Origin: CAYLNK01 sp964384675
GTDB lineage: Bacteria; Acidobacteriota; Thermoanaerobaculia; UBA5066
Direction: 5' to 3'
DNA: 13,947 nucleotides
NCBI GenBank assembly: GCA_964384675.1
Contig: CAYLNK010000164.1
Location: 1-13,947, forward strand
The notes beneath the pieces are model-generated. The model searched no databases and was not told the origin of the DNA. It saw nothing but the letters and a program-made list of their open reading frames with translations. This document shows, piece by piece, positions 7,765 to 13,947 of this stretch; within the stretch, counting starts at the first letter, position 1; each line of letters begins with the position of its first letter. The position numbers and the translations under genes are program-made.

Positions 7765-8742
7765 GTGCGACGATCCTCCAAGGCCTTCCGCGTGCTCCTC
7801 GCCGCCCTCCTCCTCGCGCTCGCCGCGGCAGCGGCGTTCCTGACCCAGCCGGTCCTTGCGGGCCGGCGCCCCGGACGCACCGTCGATCCGGAGCGGCTGC
7901 GACGTCACGTCGAGAGGCTCGCGCGTGACCTCGTCCCGCGCGACCTCGGCCACCTCGGGAACCTGGATGCCGCGGCGGCGTACGTGCGCGGCGAGCTGGA
8001 GCGGACGGGCGGACGCGTCGAGGAGCAGCCGTATCTCGCGGACGGCCGCGCGGTACGGAACGTCGTCGCGCGGTTCGGTCCGGCCGAAGGCGCTCGCGTC
8101 GTCGTGGGCGCCCACTACGACGCCTTCGGCGGGCTGCCCGGCGCCGACGACAACGCGAGCGGGACGGCGGGCCTCCTCGAGCTGGCGACGCTCCTGGGGC
8201 AGGAGCCGCCGCGCGGCCCGGTCGAGCTGGTCGCCTACACGCTCGAGGAGCCCCCCACCTTCGGCTCGCCGCTCATGGGGAGCGCGGTCCACGCCCGCTC
8301 CCTGCGCGAGGCCGGTGTGCCGGTGCGCGCCATGATCGGCCTGGAGATGATCGGCGACTTCTCCGACGCGCCCGGGAGCCAGACGTACCCGGTGCCGCTC
8401 CTCGGGCTCCTCTACCCGCGGCGCGGGGACTTCGTGGCCGTTGCCGGGCGGCCGTCGGACTGGCGGCTCACCCGCCTGGTGAAGCGGGCGATGCGGAGCG
8501 CCGGGACGATCCCGGTCCGCTCGATCAACGCGCCTCCGCGCGTGGCCGGGCTCGACCTCTCCGACCACGCGTCGTACTGGGCCGAGGGCCTGACCGCGGT
8601 GATGGTGACGGACACGGCGTTCTTCCGGAACGCCCGCTATCACACGCCGGACGACACGCCGGAGCGCCTCGACTACCGCCGGATGGCGGCGGTGGTCTCG
8701 GCCGTCCACCGGGCGGTGGAGGCCCTGTCCTCCGCACCCTAG
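7765..8742 (+). CDS. M28-family zinc metallopeptidase, exported
   Basis: Protein of 325 residues from GTG 7765, which gives a classic signal sequence (RRSSKAF, then a Leu/Ala core about 8-30). The frame is open to a GTG at 7708, which would add 19 Arg/Ser-rich residues; I prefer 7765, but neither has a clear SD. Metal and catalytic residues of M28 aminopeptidases are in order: GAHYD (His117), GADDNASG (Asp128/129), LEEPP (Glu161 general base, Glu162 ligand), LEMIGDF (Glu194 where many members have Asp) and RYHTPDDT (His293). The EEPP...MGS variant after the glutamate pair is shared with a subgroup of bacterial M28 proteins. Expected role: removal of N-terminal residues from peptides, or a related amide hydrolysis, in the periplasm or outside. 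It ends 11 bp before the thioredoxin-like gene, so the two are probably co-transcribed. Confidence 0.92.
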   Translation: MRRSSKAFRVLLAALLLALAAAAAFLTQPVLAGRRPGRTVDPERLRRHVERLARDLVPRDLGHLGNLDAAAAYVRGELERTGGRVEEQPYLADGRAVRNVVARFGPAEGARVVVGAHYDAFGGLPGADDNASGTAGLLELATLLGQEPPRGPVELVAYTLEEPPTFGSPLMGSAVHARSLREAGVPVRAMIGLEMIGDFSDAPGSQTYPVPLLGLLYPRRGDFVAVAGRPSDWRLTRLVKRAMRSAGTIPVRSINAPPRVAGLDLSDHASYWAEGLTAVMVTDTAFFRNARYHTPDDTPERLDYRRMAAVVSAVHRAVEALSSAP

Positions 8743-8753
8743 AATCCGCGCCG

Positions 8754-9317
8754 ATGACGATGAGACGAAAGACGTCGCTCGCTGCCGCTCTGGCCGTCGC
8801 CCTCGCGCTTGCCGCGGACGGGGCCGGCGCCACCGAGCCCCAGCGTCCCGCCAAGGAGCTGCTGGCCGACGCCACCACCTCGGCCGCGGCCGGGAAGAAG
8901 ACGGTGTTCGTGGGGTTCCACGCCTCGTGGTGCGGCTGGTGCCGGAAGCTCGAGAAGGTGCTCGGCTCGCCCGGTGTGAAGGAGGCCTTCGGTGCCCATT
9001 TCGAGACCGTCTGGCTGACGGTCCAGGAACGGGGCTCGAAGAAGCCGCTGAACACGCCCGGGGCGCAGGAGGTCTACCGGCAGTGGGCCGGCCACGAGGA
9101 CGTGGGCCTGCCGTTCTACGCGTTCCTCGACCGGAACGGGAAGACGCTCGCGTCCTCGGTCACCGGCGTGGACGGCAAGGTCGCGGAGAACCTCGGCTAC
9201 CCCGGCGACGAGCCCGAGCTGGAGCGGTTCCTGGGGCTGGTGAAGAAGGCGGCGCCTGGTATCACCCCGCAGGAGCTGTCCGCTCTTCGCGCCGGTTTCG
9301 CGCCGAAGGCGCCGTGA
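8754..9317 (+). CDS. Exported thioredoxin-like protein with CGWC active site
   Basis: Protein of 187 residues from ATG 8754; a second ATG two codons on is possible. Signal peptide: MRRK then a hydrophobic core (8-21), with a type I cleavage motif AGA about 24-26. The thioredoxin fold is indicated by VFVGFHASWCGWCRKLEKV with the redox pair Cys60/Cys63 and the cis-proline segment GLPFYAFLDRNG (Pro120). The CGWC pair and the KLEKVLGSPGVKEAF helix resemble periplasmic thioredoxin-like proteins (Thioredoxin_7 and DsbD-gamma types) rather than cytoplasmic TrxA (CGPC). Likely role: disulfide reduction or exchange outside the cytoplasm, partner unknown. It is 11 bp after the peptidase and 19 bp before the next gene. 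Confidence 0.92.
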   Translation: MTMRRKTSLAAALAVALALAADGAGATEPQRPAKELLADATTSAAAGKKTVFVGFHASWCGWCRKLEKVLGSPGVKEAFGAHFETVWLTVQERGSKKPLNTPGAQEVYRQWAGHEDVGLPFYAFLDRNGKTLASSVTGVDGKVAENLGYPGDEPELERFLGLVKKAAPGITPQELSALRAGFAPKAP

Positions 9318-9336
9318 CGCGGTAAAGTAGACGGAA

Positions 9337-10173
9337 ATGCAGGCAGCCGCCCGGTACACGTTCACCGAGCCCGCGCAGGCCCTCATCGACCGGCTCCTGA
9401 AGGGCCAGGCCGAGGACAAGCTCGCCGAGAGGCGGACGAAGCAGTTCGGCTGCTCGGGCGCCGTCGTGGCCTTCGGGTCGTTCTTCAGCTTCGCGTTCAT
9501 CGGACCGTGGGGGGCCCTCCTGCTGATCACGGGCATCGTCCTGATCGTGCTCGCGGTGAAGGCCTCCAAGCACGACGTGGAGGACCGGAAGATCGGGACC
9601 GCGCTTCGCCTCGTGAAGATCCTGCGAGCCGACATCCCGGCGGCCGAGCCGATCGAGCTCAGCGTCGACTTCCGCGAGGCCTCCAAGGTGAAGGACCTGA
9701 TCGTCCAGAAGCCGGTCCCGACCGGCAAGGAAGGGATCACGTTCTACGAGCAGCCGTGGCTGACGCTGAAGGCCTCGCTGGCGGACGGGTCGGTGGTGGA
9801 GCTGAGCGCGTCCGACGCGATCCGGAACCGGAAGTACTGGAAGAAGCGGGGCGGCAAGTCGAAGCTGAAGCACCAGCAGCGGATCGCCACGACCGTCACC
9901 GTCGACCTGAAGCTCGGCAAGCCGTACCGGGAGGACCTACCGTACGAGCAGGCCCTGCGCGCGTTCCCTCCGCCCCCCTCGCTCCTGGTGTCGAAGACGG
10001 CCCAGCAGGGGAAGCGCGTGCGGGCGGAGCTGGAGAGCCCGGCGATGGTCAAGATCATCTCGGGCCGCAACCCCCCGGGCTACAAGCCGCCGGAGCTGGT
10101 GGGGGCGGACGCCATGCTCGGCGCGCTCCGCTGGGTCTATCGGGGCATCGCGGCCGCCCAGAAGACGGCCTGA
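9337..10173 (+). CDS. Two-TM membrane protein of unknown function
   Basis: Protein of 278 residues from ATG 9337, 19 bp after the thioredoxin-like gene. The N-terminal 36 residues are charged. A hydrophobic hairpin follows: TM about 39-56 and TM about 57-75, joined by a very short IGPWG turn. The remaining 200 residues look soluble. They contain a beta-rich stretch that may be strand-paired (YEQPWLTLKASLADGSVVELSASDAI, in two parts about 132-157), a very basic segment (RNRKYWKKRGGKSKLKHQQR, about 158-177) and a Pro-rich FPPPPSLLV (about 208-216). With both termini likely on the same side, the large domain is probably cytoplasmic. I recognise no family or catalytic motif. Co-directional spacing places it at the end of the exported-protein run. 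Confidence 0.82.
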   Translation: MQAAARYTFTEPAQALIDRLLKGQAEDKLAERRTKQFGCSGAVVAFGSFFSFAFIGPWGALLLITGIVLIVLAVKASKHDVEDRKIGTALRLVKILRADIPAAEPIELSVDFREASKVKDLIVQKPVPTGKEGITFYEQPWLTLKASLADGSVVELSASDAIRNRKYWKKRGGKSKLKHQQRIATTVTVDLKLGKPYREDLPYEQALRAFPPPPSLLVSKTAQQGKRVRAELESPAMVKIISGRNPPGYKPPELVGADAMLGALRWVYRGIAAAQKTA

Positions 10174-10208
10174 CGCGACCAAGAAGCGGCCGGCCTGGCA
10201 CTCCGGGC

Positions 10209-10224
10209 TGGCACCCTTTTCGCT
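10209..10224 (+). promoter_or_regulatory. Sigma-54-like -24/-12 promoter before the BI-1 family gene
   Basis: TGGCACCCTTTTCGCT matches the sigma-54 consensus TGGCACG-N4-TTGCW at all but two positions, with the invariant GG (10210-10211) and GC (10222-10223) at the correct distance. A start about 12 bp after the GC would be near 10235, just before the SD, giving a very short leader. No enhancer site or activator gene is visible here. An alternative reading is a sigma-70 -10 TACTAT at 10225-10230, but no -35 box accompanies it. Confidence 0.4.
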
Positions 10225-10245
10225 ACTATCTCTACAGGAGGTCCC

Positions 10246-10944
10246 ATGGTCCCTGAACGTGCCCCGATTGCCATCTCCCCCACGGCGGTCGAGACGCGCT
10301 TCCTCTCGCGTGTCTACGGCTGGATGTTCGCCGGTCTTCTCGCCACCGCGCTCGTGGCCACCTACACGGTGACGAACGAGGGCCTGCTGAAGCTCGTCTT
10401 CGGCAACCGGATCGTCTTCTACGGCCTGCTCTTCGGCCAGCTGGGTCTCGTCGCCTGGCTGAGCGGCCTCGTCGGGAGCATGTCCGCGCGCACCGCGTCC
10501 ATCGTCTTCCTTCTCTATTCGGCCCTGACCGGGCTGACCCTGTCCTCGATCTTCCTGCTCTACACCGCCGGGTCGATCGCCTCGACGTTCGTGGTCTCGG
10601 GCCTCACGTTCGGCGCGATGAGCGTCTACGGCCTGGTGACCAAGAGGTCGCTCGACGGCGTCGGCTCGTTCTGCTTCATGGGGCTCATCGGCCTCGTCGT
10701 CGCGAGCCTCGTCAACATCTTCCTGAAGTCGACGATGCTGGAGTTCGTGGTCAGCTGCGTCGGGGTCATCGTCTTCGTCGGGCTGACCGCGTACGACACG
10801 CGTCGCCTGAAGATCATGGCCGCGCAGGTGGACGCCGACTCCGAGGACGGCCGCAAGGGCGCCGTCGTGGGCGCCCTCGCGCTCTACCTCGACTTCATCA
10901 ACCTCTTCCTGATGCTCCTCCGGCTCTTCGGCCGGCGCCGGTAA
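10246..10944 (+). CDS. Bax inhibitor-1 (BI-1/YccA/YetJ) family membrane protein
   Basis: Protein of 232 residues, the usual length for bacterial members. ATG 10246 follows a near-perfect SD AGGAGGT (10236-10242), though the 3-bp gap after it is short. There are seven hydrophobic helices, at about 24-41, 54-75, 83-106, 110-132, 142-160, 166-183 and 206-226. Family signatures at the C-terminal end are TAYDTRRLKIM (Asp184) and LALYLDFINLFLMLLRLFG (Asp216). By position these two aspartates correspond to the pH-sensing pair Asp171/Asp195 of Bacillus YetJ, a calcium-leak channel. The bacterial physiological role is debated (membrane stress, protease interaction, ion leak). The gene stands alone between a sigma-54-like promoter and a strong hairpin, so it is probably monocistronic. 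Confidence 0.95.
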   Translation: MVPERAPIAISPTAVETRFLSRVYGWMFAGLLATALVATYTVTNEGLLKLVFGNRIVFYGLLFGQLGLVAWLSGLVGSMSARTASIVFLLYSALTGLTLSSIFLLYTAGSIASTFVVSGLTFGAMSVYGLVTKRSLDGVGSFCFMGLIGLVVASLVNIFLKSTMLEFVVSCVGVIVFVGLTAYDTRRLKIMAAQVDADSEDGRKGAVVGALALYLDFINLFLMLLRLFGRRR

Positions 10945-10954
10945 GACCAGCTTC

Positions 10955-10982
10955 GCGGACCGCCCGGCGACGGGCGGTCCGC
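10955..10982. terminator. Perfect 12-bp hairpin between convergent genes
   Basis: GCGGACCGCCCG (10955-10966) and its exact reverse complement (10971-10982) enclose a GCGA loop. It starts 11 bp after the BI-1 stop (TAA 10942-10944) and lies 16 bp beyond the glnK stop on the other strand, so it can serve both genes. There is no T tract on either side, so it may act as an RNA 3'-end stabiliser or a non-canonical terminator. Confidence 0.75.
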
Positions 10983-10998
10983 CGCTACTCGCCCCTGG

Positions 10999-11364
10999 CT
11001 ACCCGGCTGCCACCGCCTCGACCGGAGTCACGGCGGCCGCGTCCTCCTCGCCGGTGCGGATCCGGTACACCTTCTCCACCGGGAGCACGAAGACCTTTCC
11101 GTCCCCGACCTCGCCGGTGCGGGCCGACGCCAGGATCGCCTTCACGGTCGGCTCGACGAAGTGGTCCGAGACGCCGATCTCGACGCGCACCTTCTCGGAC
11201 AGCTCCATCTTCACGGTGGTTCCGCGGTAGGTGGCGACCTGCTCGGTCTCGCCGCCGTGTCCCTGCACGCGGCTGATCGTGAGGCCGCGCACGTCGGCGC
11301 GGAACAGGGCCTCGAGGACGTTGCTGACGCGGTCGGGACGGACGACGGCGACGATCAGCTTCAC
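10999..11364 (-). CDS. glnK: P-II family nitrogen signal protein with variant T-loop
   Basis: Protein of 121 residues from GTG 11364 with SD GGGAGGTG about 6 bp upstream. The start overlaps the amt stop as GTGA, so translation is probably coupled. The P-II fold is clear: an N-terminal KLIVAVVRPDRVSNVLEAL, then the B- and C-loop signatures TGEVGDGKVFVLPVEKV and YRIRTGEEDAAAV (ATP binding). Aligned by eye with E. coli GlnB, the T-loop GHGGETEQVATYRGTT keeps Tyr46, Arg47 and Gly48 but has Glu at position 39 (normally Gln, which ligates Mg-ATP/2-oxoglutarate) and Val at position 51 (normally the uridylylated Tyr). A 9-residue C-terminal extension is present. By linkage it should bind the Amt transporter and gate ammonium uptake, so glnK is the best symbol; uridylylation control at Tyr51 is not possible. 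Confidence 0.93.
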   Translation of the reverse strand: MKLIVAVVRPDRVSNVLEALFRADVRGLTISRVQGHGGETEQVATYRGTTVKMELSEKVRVEIGVSDHFVEPTVKAILASARTGEVGDGKVFVLPVEKVYRIRTGEEDAAAVTPVEAVAAG

Positions 11365-12662
11365 GCGGCACCTCCCTGGAGAGCGGGCGCGCCGACCGGC
11401 CGGGAGGCCGGGGGCGGCGGCGTGTCGTGCAGGACCAGGATCGCGCCCTCGCCGTGCGCGTACGCCTCCTCGCCGTGCTGGCTCACGTCGAGGCCCAGGC
11501 CCTCGTCCTTGGTCGAGACGGTGAGCGGCGAGAGGAGCGCGATCGCCTTCAGGATCGCGCCGCTCGCGACGGCGCTGTACGCGAACGTCGCCAGGACCGC
11601 GATCGCCTGGACGCCGAGCTGGCGGGGATTGCCGAAGAGGAGGCCGTCCGTCGTGCCGTTCCACGACTTCTGGGCGAAGACGCCGGTGAGGAGCGCGCCG
11701 ACGAGCCCGCCCAGACCGTGGGCCGCCACGACGTCGAGTGAGTCGTCCAGACGGGTGCGGCTCCGGAACAGGATCGCGAAGTAGCTGGGGAACGCCGCGA
11801 TCGCGCCCAGGGCGAGGGCCGCGATCGGGGACACGAAGCCGGCGGCCGGCGTCACGGCGACGAGGCCCACCACGATGCCGGTGGCGGCGCCGACCGCCGT
11901 CGCCTTGCCGGTGCGGGCGAGGTCGAGGACGGTCCAGACGAGGAGCGTGGCGCACGGAGCGAGGAGCGTGTTCGTGAACGCCAGGGCGGCGGTGCCGTTG
12001 GCGCCGAGAGCGCTCCCGGCGTTGAAGCCGAACCAGCCGAACCAGAGGAGCCCGGCTCCGAGCAGCGTGAACGGGACGTTGTGGGGGAGGATGGCCTGCC
12101 GTGCATAGTCCTTGCGCGGCCTCACCAGGAGAGCCCCGACCAGCGCGGCCGCGCCGGCGTTGATGTGGACGACGGTGCCGCCCGCGAAGTCGAGCGCGCC
12201 CAGCTTGCTCAGCCAGCCGCCGCCCCACACCCAGTGGGCGACCGGCGCGTAGACGAGCACGGTCCAGACAGAGAGGAAGGCCAGGTAGGGGCCGAAGCGG
12301 AGCCGCTCCACCAGCGCGCCGGAGACGAGCGCGCCGGTGATGATCGCGAACGTCCCCTGGTAGGCGAAGAAGAGGAGGTGCGGGATCGTGCCGTTCGGCT
12401 CGAGCCCCACGCCCCGGAGGAACGAGTAGCCGAACCCGCCGAGGAAGCCGGAGCCGGGGCTGAACGCGAGCGAGTACGCGAGGAGCGCCCAGACCACCCC
12501 GGTGATCCCGAGGGCGGCGACGCTCATCATCATCGTGTTGAGGGCGTTCTTGGACCGGACGAGGCCCCCGTAGAAGAAACCCAGGGCGGGCGTCATCAGG
12601 AGGACGAGGGCCGTGGAAACGAGGATCCAGGCGGTGTCGGCGGCGTTCAGAGCGCTTGGCAA
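11361..12662 (-). CDS. amt: Ammonium transporter Amt/MEP/Rh family
   Basis: Protein of 433 residues with about 11 TM helices. The start is TTG 12662 with SD GGAGGGA (12666-12672); TM1 begins almost at once and no cleaved signal peptide is seen. Conserved pore residues are present: YQGTFA (Phe105), HWVWGGGW (about 143-150), LDFAGGTVVHINAG with Asp158 and pore His166, WFGWFGFNAG (207-216) and AAHGLGG with pore His315. The cytoplasmic tail carries STKDEGLGLDVSQHGEEAY (383-401), the conserved segment that contacts P-II proteins. Known role: conducts ammonium across the inner membrane, blocked by GlnK when nitrogen is ample. The 3' end overlaps the P-II gene by 4 bp; the order amt-glnK is the reverse of E. 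coli glnK-amtB. The leader can form a hairpin covering the SD. Confidence 0.97.
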   Translation of the reverse strand: MPSALNAADTAWILVSTALVLLMTPALGFFYGGLVRSKNALNTMMMSVAALGITGVVWALLAYSLAFSPGSGFLGGFGYSFLRGVGLEPNGTIPHLLFFAYQGTFAIITGALVSGALVERLRFGPYLAFLSVWTVLVYAPVAHWVWGGGWLSKLGALDFAGGTVVHINAGAAALVGALLVRPRKDYARQAILPHNVPFTLLGAGLLWFGWFGFNAGSALGANGTAALAFTNTLLAPCATLLVWTVLDLARTGKATAVGAATGIVVGLVAVTPAAGFVSPIAALALGAIAAFPSYFAILFRSRTRLDDSLDVVAAHGLGGLVGALLTGVFAQKSWNGTTDGLLFGNPRQLGVQAIAVLATFAYSAVASGAILKAIALLSPLTVSTKDEGLGLDVSQHGEEAYAHGEGAILVLHDTPPPPASRPVGAPALQGGAA

Positions 12663-12706
12663 GAGTCCCTCCGTTTGCAGGAAGTTGGCGTCGCGAAGGG
12701 GACTCT
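12662..12706 (-). promoter_or_regulatory. Possible leader hairpin covering the amt SD and start
   Basis: AGAGTCCC and its exact reverse complement lie at 12662-12669 and 12699-12706, 29 nt apart. In the amt transcript the distal arm includes the GGGA part of the SD and the first base of the TTG start, so pairing would hide the ribosome-binding site. The loop is long and the stem only 8 bp, so this is suggestive. No consensus promoter is recognised in the AT-rich sequence upstream (12707-12764). Confidence 0.35.
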
Positions 12707-12764
12707 AGGAGATCGAACCCGAAAAGTGAATACGAAATCTTGCAATGTGGTATAAAAAGATGAG

Positions 12765-13880
12765 TCAGTTGTTTTTTACCGCTCGGGCAAGCACCTCCTC
12801 CGTGAGGGTGTCCAGCTCGTCGGCGGAGAGCGAGGGTAGATAGGCCGCGAGCGCCCGGCGGAGCCCCCACCGGGCGGTCGCCGGCTCGCCCGCCTTGCGG
12901 AGCGCCTCGGCGACCGGTGGGAATAAGGCCTCCGCGTAGAGCCGGTTGCAGGCGGCGTCGGGGTGGTTGTCCCACGCGTTCACCGCGCGCACCCGGCGGC
13001 CGTCCCCGAGGAAGGACGGCTCCAGGTCGACCGTGCGGAAGCCGGCCTTCTCCGCGGCCTCCCGGCCGAGCCGGCACCAGCGGAGGACCCGGCGCAGGAA
13101 GTCGTCCGGCGCCTTGAAGTCGCCGTCGCCGTAGGGGAATGCCGCGAAGATCGGATCGGGAAGCCCGCTGCCCACGGTCAGCGCGTGGATATCGCCGAGC
13201 GAGCGCGTGAACGTCGCCCACTCGGAGGACTTCGGGTCGTAGGCCCGCTCGAGCGCGTCGGGCCACTCGGGGACCCGCCCGGAGCTGCGGAGGGCCCGGT
13301 CCAGCCGCTGGTGCAGGAACTCGTAGGTGCGATGGAGGCGGAACGACTGGAGCCGCTCCAGCCGCCGGAAGAGCGGCGCGTAGCGCTCCAGCTCGACGGA
13401 CCACTCCTGCAGCCGGGTCTGCGGGTCGTTCACGCAGAAGCCGAGCACGACGACGTCGGGCTCTGTCAGGAGGAGGAACTGGCGGAGCGTCTCCGCCTCG
13501 TCCTTCGTCGATGCCGCCGAGCGGCCGAAGTTGAGGACCTCCACCCTACGACCCGGGAATGCCGCCGCCAGCTTCTGCTCCAGGACCGTCGTCCACCGTT
13601 CGCCCTCGTCGAGACCGACGCCCCAGGTGAAGGAATCTCCGAGCGCCATGACGCGCAGAGCGCCCTCCGGGCGAGGGACCGCGAACGTCCGTTCGCGCAG
13701 GTTCATCCGATTGAGGTGAATCCTCTTGCCCCACGTCCACGTCTGCCAGTCGTTCCGGGGGCGGCGAATCGTCGAGATCCGGAGCCCGGCCTCGAGGAGG
13801 ACGACCGCGCCGAGGAGCCCGATCCCCGCCGCGGCGATCGCGAAGAGGAAGCGCCGTGCCGCACCGATCGGACGCGTCAT
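12765..13880 (-). CDS. SGNH/GDSL-family hydrolase, membrane-anchored
   Basis: Protein of 371 residues from ATG 13880. Residues 11-32 form one hydrophobic segment after a basic start, suggesting a signal anchor with the enzyme outside the cytoplasm. The SGNH blocks are in order: GDSFTWGVG (Ser83), VLNFGRSAAS (Gly119 region), LGFCVND (Asn151) and WDNHPD (Asp304, His306). The insertion between blocks III and V (about 160-290), rich in Arg and aromatic residues, is specific to this protein. Such enzymes remove or transfer acyl groups, often acetyl, on polysaccharides or peptidoglycan; the substrate is not readable here. Its ATG overlaps the stop of an upstream gene by ATGA. It lies 102 bp upstream of amt without a clear terminator, but no functional link to nitrogen uptake is evident. 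The C-terminal 40 residues are helical and leucine-rich. Confidence 0.9.
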   Translation of the reverse strand: MTRPIGAARRFLFAIAAAGIGLLGAVVLLEAGLRISTIRRPRNDWQTWTWGKRIHLNRMNLRERTFAVPRPEGALRVMALGDSFTWGVGLDEGERWTTVLEQKLAAAFPGRRVEVLNFGRSAASTKDEAETLRQFLLLTEPDVVVLGFCVNDPQTRLQEWSVELERYAPLFRRLERLQSFRLHRTYEFLHQRLDRALRSSGRVPEWPDALERAYDPKSSEWATFTRSLGDIHALTVGSGLPDPIFAAFPYGDGDFKAPDDFLRRVLRWCRLGREAAEKAGFRTVDLEPSFLGDGRRVRAVNAWDNHPDAACNRLYAEALFPPVAEALRKAGEPATARWGLRRALAAYLPSLSADELDTLTEEVLARAVKNN

Positions 13881-13947
13881 CCGCGGGCTCCGCCGCCCGG
13901 CCGGGTCGAGACGAGGCGGGCGCGCGGATCGCGCGCGTACAGGACCG
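13877..13947 (-). CDS. C-terminal tail of an unidentified upstream gene (partial)
   Basis: The reverse strand from the window edge reads VLYARDPRARLVSTRPGGGARG then TGA (13879-13877), which overlaps the next ATG as ATGA. The stop overlap, shared strand and GC-rich codon pattern support a real gene end coupled to the SGNH hydrolase. Only about 22 residues are visible and they match no family I know. SGNH hydrolases of this kind often sit beside acyltransferases such as MBOAT proteins, but nothing here shows that. Confidence 0.4.
   Translation of the reverse strand, partial: VLYARDPRARLVSTRPGGGARG

Noticed and set aside
12749..12780. Imperfect A/T inverted repeat GGTATAAAAA...TTTTTTACC around a TGAGTCA palindrome
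   Set aside because: One-base bulge, weak A-U pairs and overlap with the hydrolase stop codon; not convincing as a terminator or operator.
11365..13404. Upstream extension of the P-II frame to an 801-codon open frame
   Set aside because: Only the last 121 codons encode P-II. The rest runs out of frame through amt and the SGNH hydrolase, and the GTG 11364 has its own SD.
1..13947. CRISPR arrays, tRNA/rRNA genes, insertion sequences, prophage or attachment sites
   Set aside because: Searched by eye on both strands; no regular spacer-repeat pattern, cloverleaf, transposase or terminal inverted repeats found.

Overview
The window is very GC-rich (about 70 % by eye), densely packed, and shows no ribosomal RNA, tRNA, CRISPR or insertion sequence. 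Exported and membrane proteins, an ECF sigma factor, a condensed NRPS start, GTG/TTG starts with good Shine-Dalgarno (SD) sites and strong third-position GC bias suggest a high-GC Gram-negative soil-type bacterium. Acidobacteriota or Myxococcota would fit, but this is inference; no marker gene fixes the phylum.

Region 1 (1-3280, minus strand) is the 5' two-thirds or more of a non-ribosomal peptide synthetase. It begins with an adenylation domain (a loading module), followed by a carrier protein (PCP), a condensation domain and, with no second adenylation domain between, the start of another PCP that leaves the window. A 187-bp divergent promoter region carries three near-identical decamers. 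Region 2 (3474-5544) holds a DUF4143-type AAA ATPase (plus) convergent, with a 14-bp overlap, to a protein built from two copies of a DUF6869-like unit (minus).

Region 3 (5706-10173, plus) is a run of six genes: an ECF sigma factor, a small two-TM protein 3 bp downstream, a membrane-anchored or exported esterase, an exported M28 metallopeptidase, an exported thioredoxin-like protein and a two-TM protein of unknown function. The small spacings suggest one or two transcription units working at the cell envelope. A Bax-inhibitor-1 family membrane protein follows (10246-10944) behind a sigma-54-like promoter and an excellent SD site, and ends at a perfect 12-bp hairpin.

Region 4 (10999-13947, minus) reads, in transcription order: the tail of an unidentified gene, an SGNH/GDSL hydrolase overlapping it by ATGA, then after a short AT-rich gap the ammonium transporter amt and a P-II signal protein overlapping it by GTGA. 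The P-II protein appears to lack Tyr51 and Gln39 of classical GlnB/GlnK, and the amt ribosome-binding site lies inside a possible leader hairpin.

The most unusual points are the C-to-PCP junction in the NRPS, the variant P-II T-loop, the decamer array upstream of the NRPS, the duplicated DUF6869-like protein and the ECF sigma factor paired with a membrane protein that lacks the usual zinc anti-sigma motif. I do not see convincing proof of a wholly new system; these are leads.
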